64,000 nt of DNA, from assembly GCF_027359675.1 (NCBI RefSeq), contig NZ_CP114786.1, positions 1,364,001-1,428,000 of the forward strand, given 5' to 3'. The DNA is from Roseibium sp. Sym1 (GTDB taxonomy: Bacteria > Pseudomonadota > Alphaproteobacteria > Rhizobiales > Stappiaceae). Positions within the stretch are counted from its first letter, which is position 1; every line of letters begins with the position of its first letter. Below are positions 45,972 to 55,263 of this stretch, piece by piece. The position numbers and the translations under genes are program-made. The notes under the pieces were generated by a model. It saw only the letters and a list, made by a program, of their open reading frames with translations. It was not told the DNA's origin and ran no database searches.

Positions 45972-47285
45972 ATGCCCGTCTCCCTGTTTTCCAGCCCCGT
46001 TTATTCCGGTCTTTTCGCGGACGAGGAGTTCGTCCGGCTCCTTGATGACGCCAGCGACATCGCCCACATGATCGCGTTCGAGCGCGCTCTCGCCATCGTG
46101 CAGGGCCGGCTCGGTCTCATTCCGGCCGAGGCCGGCGAGGCGATTGCGACGAGTCTCAGGGAGGTTCGGATCGATCCGGCCGACCTGGCATCCGGCACAT
46201 GTTCCGCCGGCGTGCCGGTGCCGGCCCTCGTGGCGGCGCTGCGCAAGCAGGTCGGCGGCGACGCAGGCAACTGGCTGCATTGGGGCGCGACCAGCCAGGA
46301 TGTCATCGACACGGCCATGATCCTGCAGGCCAGGGCGGCAATCGGCCTTTTCGCGGCGCGGCTCGACAAGCTGATCGATGTCCTGCAGCGGCAGAGCGAC
46401 CGTCACGCCGACCGGCTTCTGGCAGGCCGCACCCGCAGCCAGGTCGCGACGCCGATCACGCTCGGCTACCGGATCGCGCAATGGGCCCACCCGCTGATCG
46501 ATGCCGAGACGGCCCTGCCGGAGCTGCGCCGGACCGTCCTGAAGGTCCAGTTCGGTGGTGCCTCGGGCATCAACAGCGCAATCGCGCCGGACGGGTCTTC
46601 CGTGTCGGCGTTGCTCGCGAAGGAGCTTGATCTTCACGACAGCCCGTCCTGGCATGTCAACCGGACGCCCGTCCTGGCGCTTGGCGCCTGGCTGCAGCAG
46701 CTCGGTGCCGGACTTGCCAAGATGGCCGGTGATCTTGTCCTGCTCGGACGCTCGGATATCGCCGAGCTGCGCAGCGGAACCGGCGGCGGTTCGTCGACCA
46801 TGCCGCAAAAGGCCAATCCGGTTCAGGCCGAGACCATCCTGGGGCTTCAACAGATTGCCAACGCGGCCCAGGCGGGTCTTGCCGCCGCAGCGTCCCCGCT
46901 CGAAGAACGGGACGGTTCTCGCTGGCCGCTCGAGTGGCATTTCCTGCCGCAGGTGCTGATCGCCACCGGGGCCATGCTGGGTCATGCACTCGCGCTCGCC
47001 GAGACGCTCGAGCCGAACGATGCGAGTTTGGCCGGCACGTTTGCCGACACTCCGGAAATCATGGCCGAGGCGGCCAGCTTCCTGCTGGCAAAGCACGGCG
47101 TGCCGCGCGGCGAGGCCAAGGACTTGGTCGCAAGAGCCGCGGCGAGCTCCGAGCCCTTCGCAGAGGCACTGGCCAATTCCACCGATCTCGGCATCGACTG
47201 GAAAACCGACCTCGACCCGGCGTCCGCAATCGCGCCTGCAAGGGAGATGTCGGCCCGGATCTTCGCGAAGCGGGCCAGGGCCTAA
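45972..47285 (+). CDS. pcaB: 3-carboxy-cis,cis-muconate cycloisomerase
   Basis: A 437-residue member of the fumarase/aspartase superfamily, converting beta-carboxymuconate to gamma-carboxymuconolactone. The superfamily signature GGGSSTMPQKANPVQAE is intact, and VHWGATSQDVIDT-like HWGATSQDVIDTAMI precedes it. It is last in the pca order here (pobA-D-C-H-G-BKACE-B). The ATG at 45972 is chosen; a TTG at 45963 is possible. The ribosome binding site is weak. Confidence 0.92.
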   Translation: MPVSLFSSPVYSGLFADEEFVRLLDDASDIAHMIAFERALAIVQGRLGLIPAEAGEAIATSLREVRIDPADLASGTCSAGVPVPALVAALRKQVGGDAGNWLHWGATSQDVIDTAMILQARAAIGLFAARLDKLIDVLQRQSDRHADRLLAGRTRSQVATPITLGYRIAQWAHPLIDAETALPELRRTVLKVQFGGASGINSAIAPDGSSVSALLAKELDLHDSPSWHVNRTPVLALGAWLQQLGAGLAKMAGDLVLLGRSDIAELRSGTGGGSSTMPQKANPVQAETILGLQQIANAAQAGLAAAASPLEERDGSRWPLEWHFLPQVLIATGAMLGHALALAETLEPNDASLAGTFADTPEIMAEAASFLLAKHGVPRGEAKDLVARAAASSEPFAEALANSTDLGIDWKTDLDPASAIAPAREMSARIFAKRARA

Positions 47286-47895
47286 TCCTCCCCGCGTTGC
47301 TTCTTATGCACGGTGTCATCCCGGGCAAGCGCAGCGCGACCCGGGACCCACTCCCATCTCCCCTTGCCGAAGCTCGATCTTGATCCGCTCACGCAGACTC
47401 AGTTGATTGTAGATTTGTCCCATCGCAGCAACACCTTAACAGGTGTTGCACTTGTTTCGTGAACTCAGCGAACCCAGGACTCCTCATCGTCATGGCTCTT
47501 CGTCAGAAACGATTTGCCCGGGAGTCCTGGGTCCCGGGTCTTCGCTTCGCTCCGCCCGGGGTGACAATCGGGTGTTTTGAACGGAATTCAGCCTGACTTG
47601 TCCCACCCAAAAGCGTCATCCTGAGGAGCCGCTTCAGCGGCGTCTCGAAGGATCGGCGGCAGGCACCAGAGCAGGTGGCCAATCCTTCGAGACGGGCCGT
47701 TGGCCCTCCTCAGGATGACGCTGAATTTTGGAAGTTTTATGCCTCAATGGCTTGTCATCTCCGCGAAAACAGGGACCCGGGGCTCTTCATCTTTTTACGT
47801 TGTGTCCGTTGCGGTCGCCCGGGAGTCCTGGGTCCCGGGTCTGCGCTTCGCTCCGCCCGGGATGACAATTTTGAGTAAGAAAACTCGCCGTTTTC
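47286..47895. repeat. repeat-filled spacer (families A and C)
   Basis: No gene is visible in 610 bases between the convergent pcaB and dctM-type genes. It holds a family A palindrome (47614-47720) and family C half-elements at 47313-47350, 47516-47567 and 47816-47868. The last two share a long nearly identical stretch (GGGAGTCCTGGGTCCCGGGT...), suggesting duplication. Confidence 0.8.
47614..47720. repeat. palindromic intergenic repeat, family A (copy 3)
   Basis: CGTCATCCTGAGGAG / CTCCTCAGGATGACG outer arms with CGTCTCGAAGGATC / ATCCTTCGAGACG inner arms. Confidence 0.9.
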
Positions 47896-49251
47896 CTACC
47901 TCAGAACCTGCGGCAACCACAGGGTCAGGGCCGGGAAGCTGACCAGAAGGATCACGCGGAGGATTTCCGCGCCGAAGAACGGGGCAACCCCCTTGAAGGT
48001 CTCGATCATCGGCGTCTCGCGGTCGAGCGAGGAGATGACGAAGACATTCATGCCGACCGGCGGCGTGATCAGGCCGAGCTCGACCACGATCAGGGCCAGC
48101 ACACCGAACCAGATCTTCAGGTCTTCCGTGCTCATGCCGAAACCGGCCCCCTCCGCGCCCTGGTAAATGCCGCCGTTGATTTCGACCAGAACAGGCCAGA
48201 AGAACGGGATCACCAGAAGGATCATGGACAGGCTGTCCATCAGGCAGCCCAGCAGGATCAGCGCGATCAGGAGAAGGATCAGCACCGTCATCGCTTCGAG
48301 ACCGGAGCCTGCGATCCAGGCGGCTGTCTCCTGGGGCAGGCCGACACGGGACATGAAGATCTTCAGGAGTTCGGCGCCGAGGATGATCAGGTAGATCATG
48401 CCCGACGTGCCCGCGGTTTCCTTGAGAGCCAGGATGAAGTCATGACCCGACAGCTTGCGCTGCGCGAGGCCGAACAGGAGCACCAGGAAGACCCCGACAG
48501 CGGCTGCCGGGGTCGGGTTGAAGAAACCGAAATAGATGCCGCCGATCACCAGTCCGAAGATGATCAGCACCGGGATCATGCCGGCCGTCGCCTCGACGAA
48601 TTCGTGCCTGTCGGCAACCCCTCCCTTGGGGCCTGCTTCCGGCTTGATGGCCACATAGATGGCGATGGTCAAGAGGAACAGGACAACCGCGAGGAGGCCC
48701 GGAAGAAAGGCGGCCATGAACATGGTGACGATATTCGCCTCCACGATGATGGCGTAGATGATCAGCACCACGGAGGGCGGAATCAGGATCCCCAGGACGC
48801 CACCGGCGGCCAGTGTTCCGGTCGCAAGGGCTCCGGAATAGTGGTAGCGCTTCAGCTCCGGCAGCGCGACCTTGCCCATGGTCGAGGCGGTTGCCAGCGA
48901 CGAGCCGCAGACCGCGCCGAAGCCGGCGCAGCCCGCGATCGCCGCCATGGCCGTGCCGCCGCGCAGCCAGCCGAGCCAGGCGTTCGCCCCCCGGAAAAGC
49001 GCCTGGCTGAGGCCCGTCTTGGACGCGATTGCGCCCATCAGCACGAACATTGGCACGACCGACAGGTCGTAGATGGAGAACTGGCCGTAGGCCAGTGTCT
49101 TGAGCTGGCTGAAGACGAGCGCCGGCCCGTTCAGCATCATGGTGCCGACGCCGCCGACCAGGATCATGGCATAGGCGATCGGCATGCGGATCGCGATCAG
49201 GATGACCAGCGCGCCAAGCGCGCCCAGACCCAGAACGAGTGCGTCCGTCAT
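47896..49251 (-). CDS. dctM: TRAP transporter large permease (DctM type)
   Basis: A 451-residue membrane protein with about twelve helices. GVLGILIPPSVVLIIYAIIVEAN and the C-terminal ELGLITPPVGMNVFVI are the paired DctM signatures that form the Na+ and substrate elevator sites. It acts with the DctQ and DctP proteins encoded upstream; spacing to dctQ is seven bases. TRAP transporters import carboxylates and related acids using a Na+ gradient. Confidence 0.93.
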   Translation of the reverse strand: MTDALVLGLGALGALVILIAIRMPIAYAMILVGGVGTMMLNGPALVFSQLKTLAYGQFSIYDLSVVPMFVLMGAIASKTGLSQALFRGANAWLGWLRGGTAMAAIAGCAGFGAVCGSSLATASTMGKVALPELKRYHYSGALATGTLAAGGVLGILIPPSVVLIIYAIIVEANIVTMFMAAFLPGLLAVVLFLLTIAIYVAIKPEAGPKGGVADRHEFVEATAGMIPVLIIFGLVIGGIYFGFFNPTPAAAVGVFLVLLFGLAQRKLSGHDFILALKETAGTSGMIYLIILGAELLKIFMSRVGLPQETAAWIAGSGLEAMTVLILLLIALILLGCLMDSLSMILLVIPFFWPVLVEINGGIYQGAEGAGFGMSTEDLKIWFGVLALIVVELGLITPPVGMNVFVISSLDRETPMIETFKGVAPFFGAEILRVILLVSFPALTLWLPQVLR

Positions 49252-49258
49252 ATAGTTG

Positions 49259-49768
49259 TTATCCTTTCGACAGCGCTTTCGCGTCGCGCATCAGGGTCAC
49301 GAGAGCCGCGAGGGCCAGCAGGGCCAGGGACAGCAGGATCGGCACGAACGCCATCCAGTGCGGGATCTGCAGGATCGTCGTGGTGTAGTCGTATTCCTTC
49401 TGGTCCAGCATGCCGTGATACATGCGCCAGATCAGCAGCCCGGCAAAGCCGAGCGCGACCAGCGAGCCGAGCATGGTGAAGAAGGCAATCGTGCGCCGGG
49501 ACGCGCCGGCCGTGAAGATATCCGCCGAGACATTGGCGCCGACGAGCTGGCAATAGGGCAGGAAGGCGAACACCGCGATTGCCACGCCCATTTCCGTGAG
49601 TTCGAAATCGCCGGGAAAAGGCTTGCCGAAGACCGAGCCGACGATGGAGATCATGTTCACCGCGACCACGGCAAGCAACAGGATGCCGCCTGCCAGGGCC
49701 CATAAAGTGATCAGGCGGCTGGCAGCCCCGGTGAAGCCGGAGCTGCTGGCTGTTTGAGTGTGTGGCAT
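49259..49768 (-). CDS. dctQ: TRAP transporter small permease (DctQ type)
   Basis: A 169-residue protein with four hydrophobic helices, including ALAGGILLLAVVAVNMISIVG and a conserved acidic/aromatic central loop (GDFELTEMGVAIAVFAFLPYC) characteristic of DctQ. The ATG at 49768 overlaps the dctP stop (ATGA). The encoded protein forms the membrane complex with DctM. Confidence 0.9.
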   Translation of the reverse strand: MPHTQTASSSGFTGAASRLITLWALAGGILLLAVVAVNMISIVGSVFGKPFPGDFELTEMGVAIAVFAFLPYCQLVGANVSADIFTAGASRRTIAFFTMLGSLVALGFAGLLIWRMYHGMLDQKEYDYTTTILQIPHWMAFVPILLSLALLALAALVTLMRDAKALSKG

Positions 49769-50802
49769 CAGTTGCCCGAGTGGCTCGCCACCGCGGCCTT
49801 GGCCTTTTCGACCAGCGCGGCCCCGTCAATGCCCTTGGCAGAGACTTCCTCCACCCAGCGGTCGGTTACCGGGGCGAGCACCTGGCGGAAGGCTTCGGTT
49901 TCCTCTTCTGTCAGGGTGATGTGCGTGTTGCCGGCCTTGACCGCCAGATTGATGCCGAAATCGTCGGAAGCGGCCCAGATCTTTCCGACTTCCTCGACCC
50001 ATTCAGGCCCGGACGCATCCCGGAAGGCCTTCTGAATGTCCTCCGGCAGGCTGTCCCAGCGCGCCTTGTTCATGGAAACCTGGAAGGTGGTGGTGCCGAA
50101 GCGTTCCTTGTCGACACCTTCGATCTGGTAATCGGTCTGCTCCTGGATTTTCAGCGGCGGGATGATTTCCCACGGAATGAAAGCGCCGTCGATCACACCC
50201 TTCTGAAGCGCCGGTGGCAGCTCCGGCACCGGCATGGCGACCGGGGATGCGCCAAGCGCCTCGATCACCCAGGCTCCGGTGCGGGTCGGAATGCGGATCT
50301 TCTTGCCGGCAAGATCGGCCGGCGAATGCACTTCCGTGTCGCGCATGTGAATGGCCTGGCCCGCATGAACATGCAGGAACATGACTTCCACGCCCTTGTA
50401 GTCGTCCTTCAGGTCGGTTTCAAAGAGATCGCGCATGGCAAGGTTGGTGGCCGCGGTGTCGTTGGTGTGGATGCCCGGCAGCTCGAAGACTTCGGAGCGC
50501 GGGAACAGGCCCGGCGTGTAGCCGTTCACGGTCCATACCAGATCGACCACGCCATCGCGAACCTGGTTGATCAGTTCGGGCGGACGGCCGCCCAGTGTCA
50601 TGGCCGGATAGATCTCGATGGCGACCTTGCCACCGGAATTCTCTTCCACCTGTTTCGCCCACGGCACCAGCATCTTGGTGTGGGCCGGGGCCTTCTCGCC
50701 CAGCAAGTGGTGAAGCTTGAATTCATATTCCGCCGCGGATGCGGAGATGGCGCCGGCCGCCAGCGCGGCGGCCGCAAGAACTGCAGTCTTGATGATGTTC
50801 AT
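49768..50802 (-). CDS. dctP: TRAP transporter solute-binding protein (DctP type)
   Basis: A 344-residue periplasmic protein with a signal peptide ending SASA-AEYE. The ligand-binding arginine lies in GKKIRIPTRTGAWVIEALGA, followed by VPELPPALQKGVIDGAF. GAGGAGGAAAC precedes the ATG at 50802. It heads the dctPQM operon, divergent from a thiamine-diphosphate enzyme gene. The ligand is probably a carboxylate; the neighbouring enzyme suggests a 2-oxo acid or a relative, but this is inference. Confidence 0.92.
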   Translation of the reverse strand: MNIIKTAVLAAAALAAGAISASAAEYEFKLHHLLGEKAPAHTKMLVPWAKQVEENSGGKVAIEIYPAMTLGGRPPELINQVRDGVVDLVWTVNGYTPGLFPRSEVFELPGIHTNDTAATNLAMRDLFETDLKDDYKGVEVMFLHVHAGQAIHMRDTEVHSPADLAGKKIRIPTRTGAWVIEALGASPVAMPVPELPPALQKGVIDGAFIPWEIIPPLKIQEQTDYQIEGVDKERFGTTTFQVSMNKARWDSLPEDIQKAFRDASGPEWVEEVGKIWAASDDFGINLAVKAGNTHITLTEEETEAFRQVLAPVTDRWVEEVSAKGIDGAALVEKAKAAVASHSGN

Positions 50803-51105
50803 GTTTCCTCCTCCGGGGACGTTCCTTGGGCTCCGGATCGCAAATGCGATGGCCAAATGCGCTGGCCATAATGCGTGAACAGCACCATGGGCAGCCGTCT
50901 TCGGACGTTCCTCCGCCCCCATTTTCACTAATTGTTTTGGTAATGTAAATTGATATAACGGCCGGGATACTTTCCGAATTCGACAAGAAAAATATCATTT
51001 CCAATCGCCACGATTTTTTGTCTAGGGTGCCGTCCAATCAGGATGCGACTGCTGCGAGACGCGGTCCAAACCGGCCTGCGACAGGCGAAAATCCGGGAGG
51101 ACATC
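50803..51105. promoter_or_regulatory. divergent promoter region dctP / thiamine-diphosphate enzyme
   Basis: The region contains a perfect interrupted palindrome ATGGCCA-N7-TGGCCAT at 50849-50869, a candidate operator, and an AT-rich stretch at about 50925-51000. No regulator gene is adjacent. Confidence 0.5.
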
Positions 51106-52821
51106 ATGGCTGACAGGATGGATGGCGGCACGATCACGGCGGGCGGCGCCGTGTTCGGCAAGCTCAAGGCGCTCGGGGTCGATTATGTGTTCGCCAACTC
51201 GGGCACCGATTTTCCGCCGATCATCGAAGGCCTGATCGAAGCCACCCAGACCGGTCTGGACCTGCCGGTGCCGATCACCGTGCCGCATGAACATGTCGCC
51301 GTCGGCATGGCGCATGGCTACTACCAGATCTCGGGCAGGATCCAGGCCGTGATGCTGCACACCAATGTGGGCCTTTCCAACGGCGTCACCGGCGCCATCA
51401 ACGCCTGGTGCGACCAGATCCCCATGCTGATGATGTCGGGCCGCACGCCGGTGATGGAAAAGGACCGCTTCGGTGCGAGGACCGTGCCCATCGGCTGGGG
51501 CCAGGAGATGTTCGACCAGACCGCCATGGTGCGCGAAGTCACCAAGTGGGATTACGAACTGCGCTTCCCCGAGCAGATCGCGGACCTGTTCGACCGGGGC
51601 TGGGCGATTGCCAATTCCACGCCCAAGGGGCCGGTGTATCTGAGCCTGCCGCGCGAGGTTCTGTGCGAACAGACCCCGCCGAACGGACTTCAGACGCCGT
51701 CGAAGCAGGCACCCGTAACGGCAGCAGTGTCACCGGCGGATCTCAAGACCGCGGCGGATCTGCTGGCGGGGGCCTCCAATCCGCTGATCATCAGCCAGCG
51801 CGGCGCAGGCTCTGAAGAAGCCTTTGCCGCGCTTGGCGATTTCCTGACTGACTGGGCGCTGCCGCTGTCCCATTACTGGGCCAACCAGCTTTCGGTGCCG
51901 CTGTCGCACCCGATGCAGGCCGGCTGCGCTCCGGAAGCCCTGCTTGCCGAGGCCGACGTGGTGCTGGTGATCAATTCCCTCGCCCCCTGGTGGCCGGACA
52001 AGATCTCCTTGCGCGACGACGTCAGGGTGATCCAGCTCGGGCCGGACCCATTGTTCTCGCGAACGCCGATCCGCAACTTCCAGGCCGACGTCGCCCTCGC
52101 CGGGGAAACCGCGGACACGCTGCTGGCCCTGATATCGGAAATGAAGTCCCGCCCCCGCAACGAGGCCGAATTGGACGCGCGCCGCCAGAAGATCGCCGCA
52201 ATTTCCGCCGAAAGGCGCCAAAGCGTCGTCGCGCTCGCCGAACGCGGCAAGGGTAGCCCGATGAGCAAGGAATGGGTCGCGCATTGTCTCGGCAAGGCGA
52301 TCAAGGGCCGCAAGGCGACGGTCTTTCATGAACTCGGCTGCCCGCTCGAGCCGCTCGACCTCGACCAGCCCGATAGCTATTTCCAGGAACCCCATTCCGG
52401 GGGGCTCGGCTGGGGGCTTCCTGCCGCCCTCGGCGCTCAGCTGGCGGAGCCGGACCGGCTGGTCTTCGCGACGATCGGCGACGGCAGCTACATGTTCGCC
52501 AACCCGACGGCCTGCCACATGGTTGCGGAGGCCAACGAGCTTCCCGTGATCACGCTGGTGCTGAACAACGAGGAATGGGGCGCCGTGCGCCAGTCGGTGA
52601 TCGGCACCTACAAGGACGGACTGGCAACAAGAGCCAATGACGTGCCGCTGACCTCGCTCCGGCCCAGCCCCGATTTCACCCGGACCGCCGAAGCCAGCCG
52701 GGCCTATACCGAAACCGTGACGGAAGGCGAAGCCCTGCCGGCGACGCTGGAGCGCGCCATCAAGGTCGCCACGGAAGAAAGGCGCCAGGTGCTCCTGAAC
52801 ATCGCGATTGCGAGAGCTTGA
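51106..52821 (+). CDS. thiamine-diphosphate-dependent enzyme, acetolactate-synthase-like
   Basis: A 571-residue enzyme of the acetolactate synthase/benzoylformate decarboxylase superfamily. The N-terminal catalytic glutamate is Glu62 in VPHEHVAVGMAHGYY. The cofactor motif is GDGSYMFANPTACHMVAEAN, followed by LVLNNEEWGAVR. Retention of the glutamate argues against glyoxylate carboligase, which has valine there. Substrate is unassigned: a 2-oxo acid decarboxylase or carboligase is likely. GGGAGGACATC precedes the ATG at 51106. Its partners by position are the divergent TRAP transporter and perhaps the downstream cupin gene. Confidence 0.82.
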   Translation: MADRMDGGTITAGGAVFGKLKALGVDYVFANSGTDFPPIIEGLIEATQTGLDLPVPITVPHEHVAVGMAHGYYQISGRIQAVMLHTNVGLSNGVTGAINAWCDQIPMLMMSGRTPVMEKDRFGARTVPIGWGQEMFDQTAMVREVTKWDYELRFPEQIADLFDRGWAIANSTPKGPVYLSLPREVLCEQTPPNGLQTPSKQAPVTAAVSPADLKTAADLLAGASNPLIISQRGAGSEEAFAALGDFLTDWALPLSHYWANQLSVPLSHPMQAGCAPEALLAEADVVLVINSLAPWWPDKISLRDDVRVIQLGPDPLFSRTPIRNFQADVALAGETADTLLALISEMKSRPRNEAELDARRQKIAAISAERRQSVVALAERGKGSPMSKEWVAHCLGKAIKGRKATVFHELGCPLEPLDLDQPDSYFQEPHSGGLGWGLPAALGAQLAEPDRLVFATIGDGSYMFANPTACHMVAEANELPVITLVLNNEEWGAVRQSVIGTYKDGLATRANDVPLTSLRPSPDFTRTAEASRAYTETVTEGEALPATLERAIKVATEERRQVLLNIAIARA

Positions 52822-52850
52822 GAAGAACGTCGCAGGAACGCCTGGCGGCC

Positions 52851-52957
52851 CCTCTCCCATTGGGAGAGGGTTGGGGTGAGGGGGCAGACGTTTTTAACTT
52901 TTAAGAAGTTTATCCCCTCACCCGGACCTGCGGTCCGACCTCTCCCACTGGGAGAGG
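52851..52957. repeat. palindromic intergenic repeat, family B (copy 1)
   Basis: CCTCTCCCATTGGGAGAGG at one end and CCTCTCCCACTGGGAGAGG at the other, with internal TGAGGGGGC / CCCCTCACCC and GGACCTGCGGTCCGACC. The remaining 183 bases of this gap up to the next gene show nothing recognisable. Confidence 0.85.
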
Positions 52958-53140
52958 TAACGTGGGGCTGCACGAAATTCGCGTAGCAAAGACAAATTCT
53001 CCGGGCTTGAGAAGCGCCGGTCGATTGACAGGGACAAGCTGAAAATCAAGGCGTGATTTTCTTGTTTTTCCGAAAAGAGCTCTTCGGTCCGGCTCCATGG
53101 CGCCGGACCGAAATCCGGGTCATAGTCTTCGGCAACCAAG

Positions 53141-53995
53141 ATGAACCAAGAAAGGTTGCCCGTGCCCCATTCCTATTATGCGCCCAAGGGCGGTCACCCG
53201 GGCCAGGAAACGCTTCTGACCGATCGCGCCGTCTTTACGGAAGCCTATGCGGTCATCCCGAAAGGCACGGTGCGGGACATCGTCACCAGCTTCCTGCCCT
53301 TCTGGGACAAGACCCGGCTCTGGGTGCTGTCGCGGCCGCTGTCCGGATTTGCCGAAACCTTCTCGCAATACATCATGGAAGTGCAGCCGGGCGGCGGTTC
53401 CGACCGGCCGGAGACCGATCCGATGGCGGAAGGCGTGCTGTTCGTCGTCGAAGGCGAGGCGACCCTGACCGCGGGCGGCAAGAGCCACGATTTGCGCCCG
53501 GGCAGCTATGCGTTCCTGCCGCCGAAGACAGACTGGACTTTCCGGAATACAAGCAGCGAACCGGTCCGGTTTCACTGGGTGCGCAAGGCCTATGAACCGG
53601 TCGACGGCCTCGACTGGCCGGAGCTGTTCGTCACCCATGAAGACGAGATCGTCCCGCGGCCGATGCCCGGCACCGAGGGCAAGTGGGCAACCACCCGTTT
53701 CGTCGACCCGGAAGACGTGCGCCACGACATGCATGTCAACATCGTCACCTTCCAGCCCGGCGCGGTGATCCCCTTTGCCGAAACCCACGTGATGGAACAC
53801 GGGCTCTATGTTCTTCAAGGCAAGGCGGTCTACCGGCTGAACCAGGACTGGGTCGAGGTGGAAGCCGGCGACTACATGTGGCTGCGCTCCTTCTGCCCCC
53901 AGGCCTGCTATGCCGGCGGCCCTGGGCCATTCCGCTACCTGCTCTACAAGGACGTCAACCGGCACATGAAACTGCAGCCCGCCGGCCGGTTCTAG
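53141..53995 (+). CDS. allE: (S)-ureidoglycine aminohydrolase (bicupin)
   Basis: A 284-residue double-cupin protein that deaminates (S)-ureidoglycine to (S)-ureidoglycolate, releasing ammonia in purine catabolism. The first cupin contains MAEGVLFVVEGEATLTAGGK. The second has the metal-binding FAETHVMEHGLYVLQGKAVY, whose Glu/His/Gln residues are manganese-ligand candidates. The C-terminal YLLYKDVNRHMKL matches AllE/UGHY proteins. The ATG has a weak ribosome site; a GTG at 53162 behind AAAGG is an in-frame alternative. Its product is the substrate of AllA, encoded 9 kb downstream. Confidence 0.87.
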   Translation: MNQERLPVPHSYYAPKGGHPGQETLLTDRAVFTEAYAVIPKGTVRDIVTSFLPFWDKTRLWVLSRPLSGFAETFSQYIMEVQPGGGSDRPETDPMAEGVLFVVEGEATLTAGGKSHDLRPGSYAFLPPKTDWTFRNTSSEPVRFHWVRKAYEPVDGLDWPELFVTHEDEIVPRPMPGTEGKWATTRFVDPEDVRHDMHVNIVTFQPGAVIPFAETHVMEHGLYVLQGKAVYRLNQDWVEVEAGDYMWLRSFCPQACYAGGPGPFRYLLYKDVNRHMKLQPAGRF

Positions 53996-54086
53996 GCGGG
54001 CGCAGACGGATTTCAGACGTGCGGCGGCGCAGTTCTGGCAAGTATACTTGAACCCAAGGTTTTCGTGACCTCGCTTCACACACGAA

Positions 54087-54194
54087 CGTCATCCTGAGGA
54101 GCGCGCCTGCGCGCGTCTCGAAGGATCCGCCACACGCTCCGGAACAAGCAGCCCATCCTTCGAGACGGACCTGATGGTCCTCCTCAGGATGACG
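54087..54194. repeat. palindromic intergenic repeat, family A (copy 4)
   Basis: CGTCATCCTGAGGAG / CTCCTCAGGATGACG arms between the convergent ureidoglycine aminohydrolase and bhcR genes. Confidence 0.9.
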
Positions 54195-54238
54195 TCTGTG
54201 GGTGGGGCAAGGCGGTTTGTGAGTGTGCCGGCTCCACG

Positions 54239-55093
54239 TTAGGTCCGCGACCCTGACCGCACGGCCTCCCCGCCGACCGCGGCGGTCAGGCTGGCGGCCG
54301 CGTCCATGACCGCTTTGGCAAGCGCGTCGATCTTGTGCGGCCGGACACGGCTGGTCGGGCCGGAGACCGACAGGCCGGCCACGGCCTCGCCGTAGTGATT
54401 GAACACCGGCGCCGCGATGCAGCGCATCCCGAGATTCTTTTCCTGCTCGTCGATGGCGTATCCGCGTCCCCGGATCAGCTCGAGATTTTCCCTCAGGAGC
54501 GTGGCATCGCACAGGGTGTGTTCCGTGAAACGCTCCCGGTCCGTTTGCGTCAGAATGCGGTCGCACTGGCCCGGCTCCATGAAGGCCAGCAGCGCCTTGC
54601 CGATACCCGACGCATGAAGCGGCGAGAGCGTTCCGGGCGGAAAGAAGGCCCGGATGTTTTCATGGGTCTCCACCTGGCTGACGAACAGCACCTGGTCGGC
54701 CTGCGCGACCCCCAGATTGGAGGTCTCGCCGGTCTCTTCCATCAGCCTGCGCAGGATCGGCCTTGCCCGTTCCACCAGGCTGGTCCGGCGCAGGAACCGC
54801 GCGCCGATGATGAAGGCCCCCGGACCGATATGCCAGAGCTGCTGGGCCTGGTCGAACTCGACCAGATCCCGTGTCTCCAGAGTGAACAGGATCCGGTAGA
54901 GGGTGGCGGTCGATTCACCGAGCTGCTCGGACAGCGCGGACAGGGAGACGCCGGACTGGGTGCTCAGATGCTCCAGGACCGCCATTGCACGGTCGAGCGA
55001 CTTGATGGTGTTCTGTTCGCTCTTGTCGTCCCAGGCCCGCGGACGCCCCCGGGCTCGGCGCGCGTTCGAGGGTTCGTTTTTCGGCTTCGCCAT
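54239..55093 (-). CDS. bhcR: IclR-type regulator of the beta-hydroxyaspartate cycle, BhcR-like
   Basis: A 284-residue IclR regulator. The N-terminal winged helix (VSLSALSEQLGESTATLYRIL) is followed by the effector domain (LSPLHASGIGKALLAF; GYAIDEQEKNLGMRCIAAPVF). It is divergent from bhcABCD, the arrangement known from Paracoccus, where BhcR binds glyoxylate and controls the cycle. The ATG at 55093 is chosen because the frame upstream is AT-rich, Lys/Phe-rich promoter sequence. The N-terminal tail (residues 1-35) is basic and disordered-looking. Confidence 0.88.
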   Translation of the reverse strand: MAKPKNEPSNARRARGRPRAWDDKSEQNTIKSLDRAMAVLEHLSTQSGVSLSALSEQLGESTATLYRILFTLETRDLVEFDQAQQLWHIGPGAFIIGARFLRRTSLVERARPILRRLMEETGETSNLGVAQADQVLFVSQVETHENIRAFFPPGTLSPLHASGIGKALLAFMEPGQCDRILTQTDRERFTEHTLCDATLLRENLELIRGRGYAIDEQEKNLGMRCIAAPVFNHYGEAVAGLSVSGPTSRVRPHKIDALAKAVMDAAASLTAAVGGEAVRSGSRT

Positions 55094-55263
55094 GACACAC
55101 CAAATTCCATTTTTGAAAAACGAGTTCACGATATGAAAAACGCAAACCTCTGACAAGAAATAATTTTTCAGTTTTTTTCGTTTCTGAAAAAATATTTTAA
55201 AAAAATTGCGGCCACCTCGCCTTCTCCGGTACCATTTCTTCAAATCCAAATGAGGAAACGGCC
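55094..55263. promoter_or_regulatory. bhcR-bhcA divergent promoter with inverted repeats
   Basis: A strongly AT-rich 170-base region. It holds TTTTTGAAAAA (55110-55120) and the interrupted palindrome TTTTTCAG-N12-CTGAAAAA (55164-55191). Both are candidate BhcR sites by position. AGGAAACGG gives the bhcA ribosome binding site. Confidence 0.6.

Noticed and set aside
45009..47096. 695-codon open frame on the minus strand
   Set aside because: Antisense to the BKACE and pcaB genes, both with clear active-site motifs.
51106..52821. Glyoxylate carboligase
   Set aside because: It was attractive because of the nearby glyoxylate genes. However, the catalytic glutamate (Glu62, PHEH) is present, whereas Gcl has valine there, and no tartronate-semialdehyde reductase or hydroxypyruvate isomerase gene is adjacent.
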